Shown: positions 1-9,422, counted from the stretch's first letter. The stretch: 64,000 bases of DNA from Eubacteriaceae bacterium (GCA_910574015.1 CAJSYQ010000007.1:50935-114934), one strand, 5' to 3'. The notes: a model not told the origin generated them from the sequence alone. Numbers and translations: made by a program.

Positions 1-188
1 CCCTCCGTCTCATAAAAATTATTGGAAGAATGTCCCGCCGTATAGACGGAAACAACATACCTCGTCGCCACAGTGAGGATAGTGACTCCGATGGCTGATA
101 GAAATAGAACACCAATGACAACGGACACCAGAGAAGCGCCCTCTCTTTGCCCGTTTTGTTTTTTCCTGCGAATCCATGAAAATTTCAT
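1..188 (-). CDS. Prepilin-like minor pilin, 5' part only
   Basis: This gene runs off the left edge of the window, so only the first 62 or so residues are visible. After a basic leader (MKFSWIRRKKQNGQREG) comes a hydrophobic stretch beginning ASLVSVVIGVLFLSAIG, the layout of a prepilin leader followed by the N-terminal pilin helix. Cleavage would fall after the Gly; the usual Glu at mature position 5 is absent (Ser there). It starts two bases beyond the stop of the upstream prepilin gene, so the two are probably translationally coupled. It resembles PilX/minor pilins that prime the pilus, but the missing C-terminus prevents a firm assignment. Confidence 0.7.
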   Translation of the reverse strand, partial: MKFSWIRRKKQNGQREGASLVSVVIGVLFLSAIGVTILTVATRYVVSVYTAGHSSNNFYETE

Positions 189-190
189 CC

Positions 191-1333
191 CTATTCCCCT
201 TTCGAAGACTCCAGATGGGCAAGGCTTTCAGACATAGACAAATCCTCTTTCCCGTACACGTCCACTACGACTTTGGCAATGCGTTTCTTGGTACTGGAGG
301 TAACCAGCTCCTGTCTGTGGTCTGTAGCAATTCCCACAACATTTGCAGAATCCAGATTCGTATGATAAACCGCCCGCGATGCCCGGAGAAGCAGTTCAAA
401 TTTAAGACGGTGGGCGATATGGATCTTATCCTCTGTCCCTTCCTTCTGGCAGATAAAATAGATATGCATTTTATCCATAACGGCGTCGAAAGCAATCTGA
501 TCCGCCGCATTGCCTGAAACAGGAGCCGCCGATACGCTCACCTGCTCTTCTTCATTTACAACAATGCTGGTGCCGCCCTGTTCATAGTTGGTGCGTTTGT
601 AGAAAAAATAGACATTGGCGGGATCTTTTACCTTCGTCCTTGCCACAACAGCATCATAGGAATCGCTCTCACTTCCATTATAAGTATAGTGATAAGATCC
701 TGTGACAGTAAAGATATCCTCCTTTTCTGTTATATCAAGACACAGCTTTCTATTTAGTTTATTGATAATATCCACCTTCGACTGATCCGGATATTTCATC
801 AGATAATGGCTGACGGCGCGATCCAGCTGGTCTTCCTCTGCGATCACGGCATTCTCACTGGAGTACACCTCTTTTAATTCCGGCAGCTCCTGCAGATTGG
901 GATTCGTATATCCCCCAGAGACGGAGGGATAATTATATTCCAGAGTCACCTTCGCATTATAAGCGGTACCGTCCACCTCGATGTCCCTCCTTGTGAGGGT
1001 GGTGGCTGTGGTCTTTCCCGCCTCACCGGTAACGCTCTCCGCCTGGGTAATGCTCCATCCCGGATCAGCAGCAGACTCCGCTTTCAGGTACTCCTCCATC
1101 TGCTCCAGTGTATCAAAGGAATTCAGCTCCTCCAGCACAGACTCCGCCGCCATTGCAGCTTTCTGTGAATTCTTCCCCCGGGAGGTGGTCACCGCTGCAT
1201 TGGTAAAATAGGCCAGGATAGGCAGAGCCATAAAGGCAAGCAATGCCACGGCAATAATCACTTCCACCAGCGAAAACCCTTCCTTCATGGCATACTTTCC
1301 TGTATGTCCACTGCAGTCAATATTATGAACCAT
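191..1333 (-). CDS. Type IV prepilin-like protein (minor pilin)
   Basis: A 380-residue protein with a 19-residue leader ending KEG followed by FSLVEVIIAVALLAFMALP, a textbook prepilin peptidase site with Glu5 and the hydrophobic pilin helix. The remaining 340 residues are much longer than a major pilin and match no family I recognise; they probably form a large globular tip or adhesive domain. The start at 1333 is supported by AAGGAG about 10 bases upstream; an alternative ATG at 1288 would give only a four-residue leader. It is the penultimate visible gene of the pilus operon, downstream of pilO. Confidence 0.85.
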   Translation of the reverse strand: MVHNIDCSGHTGKYAMKEGFSLVEVIIAVALLAFMALPILAYFTNAAVTTSRGKNSQKAAMAAESVLEELNSFDTLEQMEEYLKAESAADPGWSITQAESVTGEAGKTTATTLTRRDIEVDGTAYNAKVTLEYNYPSVSGGYTNPNLQELPELKEVYSSENAVIAEEDQLDRAVSHYLMKYPDQSKVDIINKLNRKLCLDITEKEDIFTVTGSYHYTYNGSESDSYDAVVARTKVKDPANVYFFYKRTNYEQGGTSIVVNEEEQVSVSAAPVSGNAADQIAFDAVMDKMHIYFICQKEGTEDKIHIAHRLKFELLLRASRAVYHTNLDSANVVGIATDHRQELVTSSTKKRIAKVVVDVYGKEDLSMSESLAHLESSKGE

Positions 1334-1370
1334 CCTGCCTCACTCCTTATATCCCAAACTCTCTATACTC

Positions 1371-2081
1371 CTATTTCTTTGCCGTACCGAACATCTTATT
1401 CATTTCATCAATTCCCACAGAAATATCCGATACATCCGGTTCCTCATATGGTTTTCCATTCCCGTTTAATTCATTGAAGGCAATGGTTATATTGCCGCTG
1501 AGCTTTCCCGTGCTGGCATCATAGGAAAGATTCACATTCCACACAGTCATGTGCTCCTTGCTGGCCGCCACCCAGTCAATGGCTTTCATGATCTGACTGA
1601 GTGTTCCGGTGAGCTGAACGTCATACACTGACCTCTTGCCTACCATCTGTATCATATCCACCTTATTTTCCGGGTTTGCCTCTACCGCAGATGTACTGGC
1701 GGCAGCCCCTTCATTTCCCACAAGAAACTTGCCGTCCTGGAAAAATGTCTGTGGATCACCAGGTGTGATAGCATTGATGCGGATCCCGCTCTTTTTCATC
1801 ATAAGGTACAGATTATGGATGGCCTTCTGCTGCGGTACTCTGCAGAGAAACTCTCCCGTAAAGGTATCCGTCTCCTTTTTCTTCTGGGGAGCCAGCTTAC
1901 TCATCCGGGTCACCTGCGTCTGAAGAGAACTCAGATGATTTACCTGGTTCTGAAAGTTTCTTGACTCCGCCTCCAGCGTGTACACTGTCTCCTGATTTTT
2001 CTGGAACACCAGAAAGAAGGTGACGAGAAGTATCACGATGCCGGATACGATCAATATAATTTTTTTCTGTAATAACGACAT
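1371..2081 (-). CDS. pilO: Type IV pilus inner-membrane alignment protein PilO-like
   Basis: A 236-residue protein with a short cytoplasmic tip, one membrane helix (about residues 7-25), a coiled-coil-prone segment (30-70) and a C-terminal alpha/beta region, the standard PilO/GspM layout. PilO pairs with PilN to form the inner-membrane alignment complex linking the cytoplasmic PilM/PilB machinery to the pilus channel. Assignment rests on topology and on its place directly after the PilM-PilN fusion, whose stop overlaps the ribosome-binding region (TAG, one base, ATG). Sequence identity to characterised PilO is low by eye. Confidence 0.75.
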   Translation of the reverse strand: MSLLQKKIILIVSGIVILLVTFFLVFQKNQETVYTLEAESRNFQNQVNHLSSLQTQVTRMSKLAPQKKKETDTFTGEFLCRVPQQKAIHNLYLMMKKSGIRINAITPGDPQTFFQDGKFLVGNEGAAASTSAVEANPENKVDMIQMVGKRSVYDVQLTGTLSQIMKAIDWVAASKEHMTVWNVNLSYDASTGKLSGNITIAFNELNGNGKPYEEPDVSDISVGIDEMNKMFGTAKK

Positions 2082-2082
2082 G

Positions 2083-3762
2083 CTACTGTCCTCCTCCCTG
2101 TTCCAGAATGGATATCAGCTCCGCCAGTATATCCTCCTGTGATTCCGGTTGTTCCACATACTTAAAGGTCAGCGTATAGGAGTATACCCTTCTGTTGGTG
2201 GCCTGTTCATTGGACTCCGAGATCGTGTCGATCCTGACATCCTTAAAGCCTGCGATCTTATTCAGCTGGATCTGCAGCGCCGATAGGGAAGAGAGTTTAT
2301 CCTGGGATCTGGCGCTGATGGTCACTTCCGTATCGTTTGACTGGATACTCTCGATCCGGAACGACTTCGGGGTCATATCCGAAAGCGTCTTAATGGTCTT
2401 GCGAAAACCGTTGTTGTTTCTATTTACAAAGAATTTCAGCTGATTCGTCAGGATATATTCATTCTCAATCTTTTTGAGGCGGTCATATTCCCCCTGCACC
2501 GGTTCCAGGGCACGCACCCGGGCCTGCAGCCGGTCCCGGTCCTGAGTCGCCACATGCACCTGCAGAAAGGAAAAGCCAGCCAGAACGATGCTTGCCAGCA
2601 TCAGACTGGCAAAGACAAGAATCCCTCCTGTCAGACTCCCTTTGTTTGCCTCCCGCAGCTCCACGGCCCGGGGAACAAAACGCACTGGATAAAAGACGGA
2701 TCCAAAGCAGTTGACATACTGAAGGATCGTACTGTTGATGGCAACCTTATGATTAAACCGGACCCCGTCCAGTTCATTGGGCGTTTTCACCGGAACTCCC
2801 AGTTCATTGGTGAGCAGTTCCTGAAATCCCGCTACGCTGCAGCCCTGTCCGATACACATAATATTCTGGATGGGCTTCTCTTTATATTTGGAATTATAAT
2901 ATTCCATAACACGCGATATATTGCTGATAAGGTAATCTGCATTATCGGTTACCTCTCCCCGTTTTGCCAGGGAATAATCCCCCTGCGGATTGTCTGCGTT
3001 CATCGTACTGAGCAGCACCCTCTTAGTGGACAGAAGGTGAAATGCCTGGTCTGTGTCCGGGGTTTCAAATACCTCTTCCTGAGTCATTACTTCTGTAAAT
3101 ACATTGATCCCATAAGGAATCACCCTCTGGAGATACAGTTTATCATTATCTATAATATTCACAAGGGTAGAATCCTGATTCACCTGAACCGCCATGGTAA
3201 TATCCTTTTTCACCTGCCGGCGCATCATCTGAAAGACGCTGTTGCCATCCGCCTCGATAGCGGCAACTCGGAATCCCGCTGCGTCCGCCAGTGCATAATA
3301 GGAATCGATCAGTTCTGCCGGCGCAGCAAAGATATGGACGTCCTGTACTTTGCCATTGATCTCTCCCTCTGCCATATTCGTATTTTCGTATTCCTTACCC
3401 TGCAGTACATAAGAAAACACATAGCGGTCTGAATCAATGGGAAAAAGATCCGGCACCTTCGCCATAACGTTCTGGCGGATCTTTGCCTTGGCCACATAGG
3501 GGATCGTCGTCTCTCTGTTGGCAATCTTTGATGAATCTATAGTAAAGATCACATCCGTTGTATGTATGCCTTTCTCCTGGCATGCTTTTTTGATCCGCTG
3601 CCCCACTTCCATTGCATCTATGATCGTGCCGTCACTGCAGGCCCCTTCTGGCGTAGGGACACGCATACAGCCGTATATCGTAGGATTGTTCGTCATATAT
3701 TCCATGTGGACAATATGGGTGGTTTTTGTTCCGACCCGGACCACAACAACCTTTTTTGACAT
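2083..3762 (-). CDS. pilM: PilM-PilN fusion, type IV pilus assembly
   Basis: About 559 residues. The first ~345 form an actin-like PilM domain (start KKVVVVRVGTKTTHI, later a GQGCSVAGFQELL segment near the nucleotide-binding end). A single membrane helix follows near residues 375-400 (LVFASLMLASIVLAGFSF), then a coiled stretch and a ferredoxin-like periplasmic/exterior domain as in PilN. In most bacteria PilM and PilN are separate proteins joined by the PilN cytoplasmic peptide; here they are covalently linked. The ATG at 3762 is preferred over 3768 because GGAGG sits 8 bases upstream of it. It is followed directly by pilO. Confidence 0.85.
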   Translation of the reverse strand: MSKKVVVVRVGTKTTHIVHMEYMTNNPTIYGCMRVPTPEGACSDGTIIDAMEVGQRIKKACQEKGIHTTDVIFTIDSSKIANRETTIPYVAKAKIRQNVMAKVPDLFPIDSDRYVFSYVLQGKEYENTNMAEGEINGKVQDVHIFAAPAELIDSYYALADAAGFRVAAIEADGNSVFQMMRRQVKKDITMAVQVNQDSTLVNIIDNDKLYLQRVIPYGINVFTEVMTQEEVFETPDTDQAFHLLSTKRVLLSTMNADNPQGDYSLAKRGEVTDNADYLISNISRVMEYYNSKYKEKPIQNIMCIGQGCSVAGFQELLTNELGVPVKTPNELDGVRFNHKVAINSTILQYVNCFGSVFYPVRFVPRAVELREANKGSLTGGILVFASLMLASIVLAGFSFLQVHVATQDRDRLQARVRALEPVQGEYDRLKKIENEYILTNQLKFFVNRNNNGFRKTIKTLSDMTPKSFRIESIQSNDTEVTISARSQDKLSSLSALQIQLNKIAGFKDVRIDTISESNEQATNRRVYSYTLTFKYVEQPESQEDILAELISILEQGGGQ

Positions 3763-3859
3763 TCTCATATCCTCCCTCTATAAAAGTATTTCACCCTTTT
3801 TGCAGCAATTCAAGGCGGCTCCCCTTCAATCGCTCCAAAAAGGACAAAACATCATATTA

Positions 3860-4636
3860 TTACATAAAAAGAAATTTTTCCAGATACCACTCATACAACT
3901 GCGTCCCCCAGAGCAGGGCAACAAACACACCAATGGAGAGATAGGGTCCAAACGGGAATTTTCCCCTCTCCTTCGTGACAGCCATACGGATCCCCTGCAC
4001 GATGGCTCCCAGCACCGAGCCAACGACAACGGCAAAAAGTGAATGCCCCCATCCCAGACACAGTCCCGCACATGCCATCAATTCCACATCTCCCATTCCC
4101 AGGCCCCCTTTCCCCGTCACGGCCCGAAACAGAAAGGCACATAATAACAGAAAAAGGCTTGCTGAGATGAAGCCAGTAACATAATAAATCCAGTCATTCA
4201 GATGTAGAATAAGATGAAGGATTCCAACCAGCAGGATCACCACATCCACTGCAGTGGGAATCATCATCGTCCGGTGGTCAATAACGCTGAGAACGATCAG
4301 GGCCGACACAAGAATGCACCACAAAATACTGTCCGCATTCCATCCCTTAACGGCAAACACAAGAACATACAGGGCACCATTCAGCGCCTCTACAAGCGGA
4401 TACTGAACCGATATCCCCGCACCGCAGTACCGGCATTTCCCCCTTAGAAAGAGCCAGCTGAACAAAGGAAACAGATCATACCATTTCAGACGATGGCCGC
4501 ACTCCATACAGTGAGAACCCACTGTCACCAGATTTTCCCCTTTCGGCATCCGATAAATACATACGTTGAGAAAGCTCCCAATCACGATGCCATATAGAAA
4601 TATGATCAGATAGAGGATGAAGTGTACTGGTGCCAT
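3860..4636 (-). CDS. pilD: Prepilin peptidase (type IV, A24 family)
   Basis: A 258-residue polytopic aspartyl protease that removes prepilin leaders and N-methylates the new N-terminus. Visible signatures are the N-terminal GSFLNVCIYRMP motif, two Cys pairs (CMECGH and CRYCGA) forming the zinc-binding cytoplasmic loop, and the two catalytic aspartates in VIDHRTMMIP and GMGDVELM. Length is typical of bifunctional PilD. The start at 4636 has AAGGAG eight bases upstream. It lies 27 bases after pilA, so pilin and its processing enzyme are made together. Confidence 0.95.
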   Translation of the reverse strand: MAPVHFILYLIIFLYGIVIGSFLNVCIYRMPKGENLVTVGSHCMECGHRLKWYDLFPLFSWLFLRGKCRYCGAGISVQYPLVEALNGALYVLVFAVKGWNADSILWCILVSALIVLSVIDHRTMMIPTAVDVVILLVGILHLILHLNDWIYYVTGFISASLFLLLCAFLFRAVTGKGGLGMGDVELMACAGLCLGWGHSLFAVVVGSVLGAIVQGIRMAVTKERGKFPFGPYLSIGVFVALLWGTQLYEWYLEKFLFM

Positions 4637-4663
4637 TGTGGGTTCTCCTTATGGTATGACTTG

Positions 4664-5167
4664 TTAGTTACTTACAACAAGGGCTTTGCCGTCAGCAGAT
4701 TTAGCGAGGTCTGCACCATAACCTGTTGTGTTGCTTTCCAATAATACGGCTTTTCCCTCTTCCGATGCAGCATAAACCAGAATCGTATTATTCGCAACAT
4801 CATATCTGCAACGAATTGTGGCAGATGTTGCATTTTTAGAACCCAATGTAGTGGAGCCAGTTCCAAGCAGTGCTTTCATCTCATTATAAACCTTAGCATC
4901 ATCCGCATCTGAAGGAGCACCCGTTCCTGGATACTCAAAATCTCCGTCACCAGCTACTTGTGTATTAGCCACAGCCGAAGAAAGTGCCGAACTGATTGCT
5001 CCCAGTGCCTGGAGATCCTTGCTCTCTCTGGAACGAGACAGATACGGGATAACTGCCAGTGCAATTACACCGATCAGAATCGCCATAATGGCAATAACGA
5101 TGATCAACTCAACAAGAGAAAAGCCTTCTTTCTCCCCACTCAGATACTTCTGAATTCTCTTTTTCAT
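4664..5167 (-). CDS. pilA: Major type IV pilin
   Basis: A 167-residue prepilin: leader MKKRIQKYLSGEKEG, then FSLVELIIVIAIMAILIGV with Glu5, followed by a short helical stem and a small globular domain of about 120 residues. Size and strong independent promoter identify it as the probable major subunit. No Cys pair is visible in the globular part, as in other Gram-positive pilins. The ATG at 5167 is chosen because AAGGAG lies nine bases upstream; the reading frame extends to 5236 but that extension overlaps the 5' hairpin and lacks a good ribosome site. Confidence 0.9.
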   Translation of the reverse strand: MKKRIQKYLSGEKEGFSLVELIIVIAIMAILIGVIALAVIPYLSRSRESKDLQALGAISSALSSAVANTQVAGDGDFEYPGTGAPSDADDAKVYNEMKALLGTGSTTLGSKNATSATIRCRYDVANNTILVYAASEEGKAVLLESNTTGYGADLAKSADGKALVVSN

Positions 5168-5222
5168 ACTTAATCTCTCCTTTTTAGTTCTTTTTTTGAC
5201 TCCCCACTTCATAGGAATCCTC

Positions 5223-5245
5223 TCTGAGATAAACACTATCTCAGA
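5223..5245 (-). other. 5' UTR stem-loop of pilA mRNA
   Basis: A perfect 9-base stem (TCTGAGATA / TATCTCAGA) with a five-base loop. Counting from the promoter at 5259-5287, transcription should start near 5252, so the hairpin would lie within about 7 bases of the RNA 5' end. No U-tract follows, so it is not a terminator. A 5'-terminal stem-loop of this kind commonly protects abundant mRNAs from decay; that role is inferred. Confidence 0.6.
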
Positions 5246-5258
5246 TATTTATTTAAAT

Positions 5259-5287
5259 ATTATAATTCATTTATACTATTTTTTCAA
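5259..5287 (-). promoter_or_regulatory. Sigma-A-type promoter for pilA
   Basis: TTGAAA (-35, 5287-5282) and a consensus TATAAT (-10, 5264-5259) with an exact 17-base spacer on the minus strand. It lies in the gap between the AAA-ATPase gene and pilA and would drive pilA-pilD-pilMN-pilO and the minor pilins separately from pilBTC. Confidence 0.8.
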
Positions 5288-5383
5288 TAGTTTTGACCAA
5301 AAAATTCCCTGTTTCTTATGCATTTTTGGTTAATTTTTCTTGTTTCGTCCATTAAAAAGCTATCACGCCGTAATTAATCGGCA

Positions 5384-7060
5384 CTATTCAGAACCAATCA
5401 ACACCTCTTTACCCCGAAAGGCAAAACCATACTTACGAATCTGTTGTTTTTTTAATCCAGAATCCAAAAGAGACTGTTCATATCCTCTGTCTTTTATCTG
5501 CATCAAAGCCGCCTGAACAGTATCTCGCAACGATTTCTCTTTTTTTGCATTGAAAATCTTAAATTCCATAATTATGCCATTCTCTTTCAGGCTCCTTGGC
5601 TTCAGCATTACGTCATAACGCCCAAAACCACTCTCGTGATTAGACAATACCTCATATCTGTCTGCCAGATCCACAAGAAGTCCCAATACAAATCCATGAT
5701 AAAAACGTTCTGGTGTCTTCTTTTCAGACGGTTTTTTCCCTCCATCAAAAGAGCTGAACATAGATTCTGCCATTTCAGACATATATTCATTCATCTCTTC
5801 CACATCATCTCTTAAAAGGGCTTTGACAAAATCATTATAGTCAGACGTTCCTTCATCAAACCATTCCCTCACCATATCTTCAAAAGTCTGTTTTACTTCA
5901 TAGTTAGTTAGAGAGAGTTCATATTCTTTTCCTCGTATTTCCATCACTTTCAGATAGCCTGCTGCAAGGAGAAGACTCCAGATCGCCCGTTCACTTCCAT
6001 CAAGCTGATTAAATATGATTTCCTCCTCTATCCGGCTTACAATTTTTTTCCCGGACAAAAGATCCTCAAACTGCATTTTAACGTCCTTACTGCCCTTTCG
6101 AATCAAACTGCTCACCAGCCCATTAGAGCTTGTATTTGTCCAATATGGCCTAAGCTCTCCCTCATCCAGAAAATTAATAATTGACCATGGATTATAAATG
6201 TCCTGCCACGAACCTATTGTAAAACCATCGTACCATTTCTTTACTTCAAGCTTATTTGTCATGTTAAATTCATCCATGGCAGAAAAAACTTCATTCTCCG
6301 AAAATCCAAAGCATCTGGCATAATTGTTTGAAGTCATAGATACTACTTTTAGATTATTTAAATCCGAAAAAAGAGACTCTTTACTCACTCTGGTGATTCC
6401 TGTCATGATTGCCCGCTCCAAATAAGGATTAGACTTGAATGTATTATTAAACAACACCCTTGTAAATGCGGCCATTTCCTCCCAATATCCGTTGACATAC
6501 GCCTCCTGTATGGGAGTATCATATTCATCCAGCAAAACAATTACCTTTTTACCAAAATGCCGATATAAATAACTGCATAAAATGTATAGTGCCAAAGGGG
6601 CATCCTGCAAGGATACCCCAGATGCAAATTTCCTGACCTCTCTTGCTTCATCATCTGTCAGTGCATCAGACTCTGTCAAATAATAATGCTTTTTATATAA
6701 CATCTTTATCAGCTGGCAGATTAGATATAATGCTGTTTCACAATGATTTTCCTTGACCCCGGCAAAAGAAAGAGAAATTACCGGATACACTCCCTGCAGT
6801 TCTCTATACTTCTTTTCCTGCCATATACTAAGATTTTCAAAAACCTCCCCCTGTTCCTTATACTCTACACTGAAAAACCGTTCCAGCATATTCATATTGA
6901 GTGTTTTTCCAAATCGTCTCGGCCGGGTGATCAGTGTCACAATATCCCTGTTCTCCCACCATTCCTTAATAAACAAGGTTTTATCCACATAAAAGCAATT
7001 CCCTTTTATCAATCTCTCAAAATCCTGTTCACCAACGGAAACTACTCTTGGCATAAACAT
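5384..7060 (-). CDS. AAA-ATPase-like protein with C-terminal PD-(D/E)XK nuclease domain
   Basis: A 558-residue protein of the widespread AAA-ATPase-like plus PDDEXK_9 type. The N-terminus (DFERLIKGNCFYVDKT) leads to a P-loop RPRRFGKTLNMNM near residue 50 and a Walker B VIVLLDEYDTPI near 175. The C-terminal ~100 residues contain GFGRYDVMLKP and IIMEFKIF, the Asp and Glu-x-Lys of a PD-(D/E)XK fold. Function of this family is unknown; it is patchily distributed, multi-copy in gut anaerobes and often thought mobile. It interrupts the pilus locus between pilC and pilA. DNA here looks more A+T-rich than the flanking pil genes, consistent with insertion. Confidence 0.85.
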   Translation of the reverse strand: MFMPRVVSVGEQDFERLIKGNCFYVDKTLFIKEWWENRDIVTLITRPRRFGKTLNMNMLERFFSVEYKEQGEVFENLSIWQEKKYRELQGVYPVISLSFAGVKENHCETALYLICQLIKMLYKKHYYLTESDALTDDEAREVRKFASGVSLQDAPLALYILCSYLYRHFGKKVIVLLDEYDTPIQEAYVNGYWEEMAAFTRVLFNNTFKSNPYLERAIMTGITRVSKESLFSDLNNLKVVSMTSNNYARCFGFSENEVFSAMDEFNMTNKLEVKKWYDGFTIGSWQDIYNPWSIINFLDEGELRPYWTNTSSNGLVSSLIRKGSKDVKMQFEDLLSGKKIVSRIEEEIIFNQLDGSERAIWSLLLAAGYLKVMEIRGKEYELSLTNYEVKQTFEDMVREWFDEGTSDYNDFVKALLRDDVEEMNEYMSEMAESMFSSFDGGKKPSEKKTPERFYHGFVLGLLVDLADRYEVLSNHESGFGRYDVMLKPRSLKENGIIMEFKIFNAKKEKSLRDTVQAALMQIKDRGYEQSLLDSGLKKQQIRKYGFAFRGKEVLIGSE

Positions 7061-7099
7061 TCACCATCCTTATTCCTCCAGGCAGAATCGTAACTCTCC

Positions 7100-8317
7100 T
7101 TACGCATTCCCCGCATTTTCATAAATGGAAAGCATCGGCATCATAACTGCCCCGAGTATACCGCCAACCAGCACAGCCAGTACGATAATGATCATAGGTT
7201 CCATCGCTGTAGTAAGGTTTCTGGTGGCCTCCGTCACCTCCTCCTCATAGTACTCGGCTACCTTATCCAGCATCTGTTCCGTCGTACCTGTCTCCTCACC
7301 GATGCGGAGCATATGCGTCAGCATCGGTGGAAATACGCCGGATGCCTCCAGTGGTTCCGACATGGGGATCCCCTGCATCACCTCTTCCCGGCAGTCCTTT
7401 ACCGCCTTGCGGATCAGGCGGTTGCTGATGACGTCCCCTGCAATCTCCAGTGCATCCACCAGCGGGACGCCGGACATAACAAGCGTTGCCATCGTCATGG
7501 AAAAACGGGCGGAAGCATTTTTTACGGAAAAATTCTTGATCATCGGAATAATCAGAGCTACTCTGCTGAGAAACTGTTTGCCAGGCTCCGTTCCTTTTCC
7601 TACGATAATAAAAATAACGAGACCGACGATGGTTCCCAGAACCCCCACCAGATGCCCCGTGATAAAATCACTCAAGGCAATGACCATCTTGGTCAATCCG
7701 GGAAGCTCCTCTCCCATGGTCTCAAAGGTCTCCCTGAAATTCGGAATTACGGTGGACATCAGAATGATCACCACCGCGACAGCGACGATCACTACCACGA
7801 TGGGGTAGATCATGGCGGAGCGTACCATGGAAACCAGCTTCATATCCTTATCAAACTGGGAGGTGATTCGTTCAAAGGCAATCTCCAGATTACCGGTGGC
7901 CTCGCCCGCCCTCACCATATGGATCAGAAGCTCTGGAAACACCTTGCCCTCCTGCTCCATGGCGCCGGCGAGGGATTCCCCCTTCGACACGTTGGCCTGG
8001 ACGTTGAGCAGCGCTCTGCGGAGATTTTTATTCTCGGTCTGGTCCTGTACCATCTGCAGCCCGTCGATCACCGTAACGCCTGCCGTCAGGATGCTGTGGA
8101 ACTGCTTGCAGAAGATGGTGATGTCTTTTTTCTTTACCCCCGAACCGATCTGGATATTCCAGGCGGCATCATCTAACGATTTTGTCTCCTTGATCTGCAG
8201 AACCACACTTCCATCGCCCTTTAACCTGGCGATGGCCTGTTCCTCTGACTGGGACTCCAGCATACCCTTTTTCTCTTTGCCGTATTTATCCGTGATAACA
8301 TATTTATATCTCGCCAT
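7100..8317 (-). CDS. pilC: Type IV pilus inner-membrane platform protein PilC
   Basis: A 405-residue GspF/PilC family protein with two repeated cytoplasmic helical domains, each followed by membrane helices. Typical segments are FCKQFHSILTAGVTVIDGL in the first repeat and ARFSMTMATLVMSGVPLVDAL in the second, and it ends with the hydrophobic VLAVLVGGILGAVMMPML helix. It is the membrane rotor on which PilB and PilT act. GGAGG sits six bases before the ATG. It follows pilT by 17 bases. Confidence 0.95.
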   Translation of the reverse strand: MARYKYVITDKYGKEKKGMLESQSEEQAIARLKGDGSVVLQIKETKSLDDAAWNIQIGSGVKKKDITIFCKQFHSILTAGVTVIDGLQMVQDQTENKNLRRALLNVQANVSKGESLAGAMEQEGKVFPELLIHMVRAGEATGNLEIAFERITSQFDKDMKLVSMVRSAMIYPIVVVIVAVAVVIILMSTVIPNFRETFETMGEELPGLTKMVIALSDFITGHLVGVLGTIVGLVIFIIVGKGTEPGKQFLSRVALIIPMIKNFSVKNASARFSMTMATLVMSGVPLVDALEIAGDVISNRLIRKAVKDCREEVMQGIPMSEPLEASGVFPPMLTHMLRIGEETGTTEQMLDKVAEYYEEEVTEATRNLTTAMEPMIIIVLAVLVGGILGAVMMPMLSIYENAGNA

Positions 8318-8334
8318 ACCTTACCTCCATTATC

Positions 8335-9390
8335 TCAATAAACCAGACGCTTCTTCAGATTCGATTTATCCTGTGCGAACAGGATCGCATCTTCCCGGGT
8401 AATCTTCCTGCGTTCATACAATTCGGTGATGGCATCGTCCATGGTGATCATCCCCACTGACCGGCTGGTCTGAATGATGGAGGGGATCTGATGCGGCTTC
8501 GCCTCACGGATCAGATTCCGAATGGCGCTGTTGGCATACATCACCTCAAAAGCGGCCACTCGCCCCTTACGATCGGCCGTGGGAAGAAGCTGCTGGGAGA
8601 TGATCGCCTCCAGCAGGGTTGCCAGCTGGATACGGATCTGCCCCTGCTGGTTCGTGGGAAACACATCGATAATTCGCTCTATGGTCGGCACCGCACCGAT
8701 GGTATGTAAGGTGGAAAATACAAGATGCCCGGTCTCCGCCGCCGTAACTGCCGTAGCGATGGTATCCAGATCCCTCATCTCGCCCACCAGTATAACATCT
8801 GGGTCCTCACGGAGCGCCGCCCGGAGTGCCCCCGCATAGGACTGGGTATCAATGCCGACCTCGCGCTGGTTCACAATGGACCTGCCGTGGCGGTGGAGAT
8901 ACTCGATGGGATCCTCCAGTGTAATAATATGCTTGCTGTAATTCTGATTGATGATATTGATCAGAGAAGCCAGTGTCGTAGATTTTCCGCTTCCCGTCGG
9001 TCCTGTAACCAGGACAAGCCCCCTCTTTTTCGTCGCCAGTTCAATCACCGATGGCGACAATCCCAGCTTTTCCGGATCCGGAATCTCTGAATTTACTACT
9101 CGGATAACAAAAGAGAGGGTCCCCCTCTGTTTAAATACATTGACACGGAAACGTCCCAGTCCATTGATGGCATATGAGAAGTCGATCTCGCCGTCCTGAT
9201 TGAAACGCTCCACCAGTCGTCCCGGAATCATCTGTTCTACCAATTCTTTTGAGTCCTTCGGCATAACCGCATCCTTGGTCAATGCCTTTAATTCGCCGTT
9301 GATACGGCATTTGGGCGGGATTCCCACCGAGACATGAAGATCCGAAGCCCCTATCTGTCTTGCTTTTGCAAGCAGTTCATCGATTTTCAT
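8335..9390 (-). CDS. pilT: Pilus retraction ATPase PilT
   Basis: A 351-residue secretion ATPase. Walker A GPTGSGKST and Walker B-type DVILVGEMRD are present, with Asp and His boxes (LEDPIEYLH, GHLVFSTLHT) and the PilT-specific C-terminal AIRNLIRE motif. It depolymerises pilin, powering twitching. I start it at 9390 (MKIDELLAKA), where GGGG is six bases upstream; an in-frame ATG at 9402 adds four residues but has poor ribosome-site support. Its presence means the pilus is probably retractable rather than a static pseudopilus. Confidence 0.95.
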   Translation of the reverse strand: MKIDELLAKARQIGASDLHVSVGIPPKCRINGELKALTKDAVMPKDSKELVEQMIPGRLVERFNQDGEIDFSYAINGLGRFRVNVFKQRGTLSFVIRVVNSEIPDPEKLGLSPSVIELATKKRGLVLVTGPTGSGKSTTLASLINIINQNYSKHIITLEDPIEYLHRHGRSIVNQREVGIDTQSYAGALRAALREDPDVILVGEMRDLDTIATAVTAAETGHLVFSTLHTIGAVPTIERIIDVFPTNQQGQIRIQLATLLEAIISQQLLPTADRKGRVAAFEVMYANSAIRNLIREAKPHQIPSIIQTSRSVGMITMDDAITELYERRKITREDAILFAQDKSNLKKRLVY

Positions 9391-9422
9391 ATTAATCCCC
9401 ATTCTTACATTATATTAAAACA

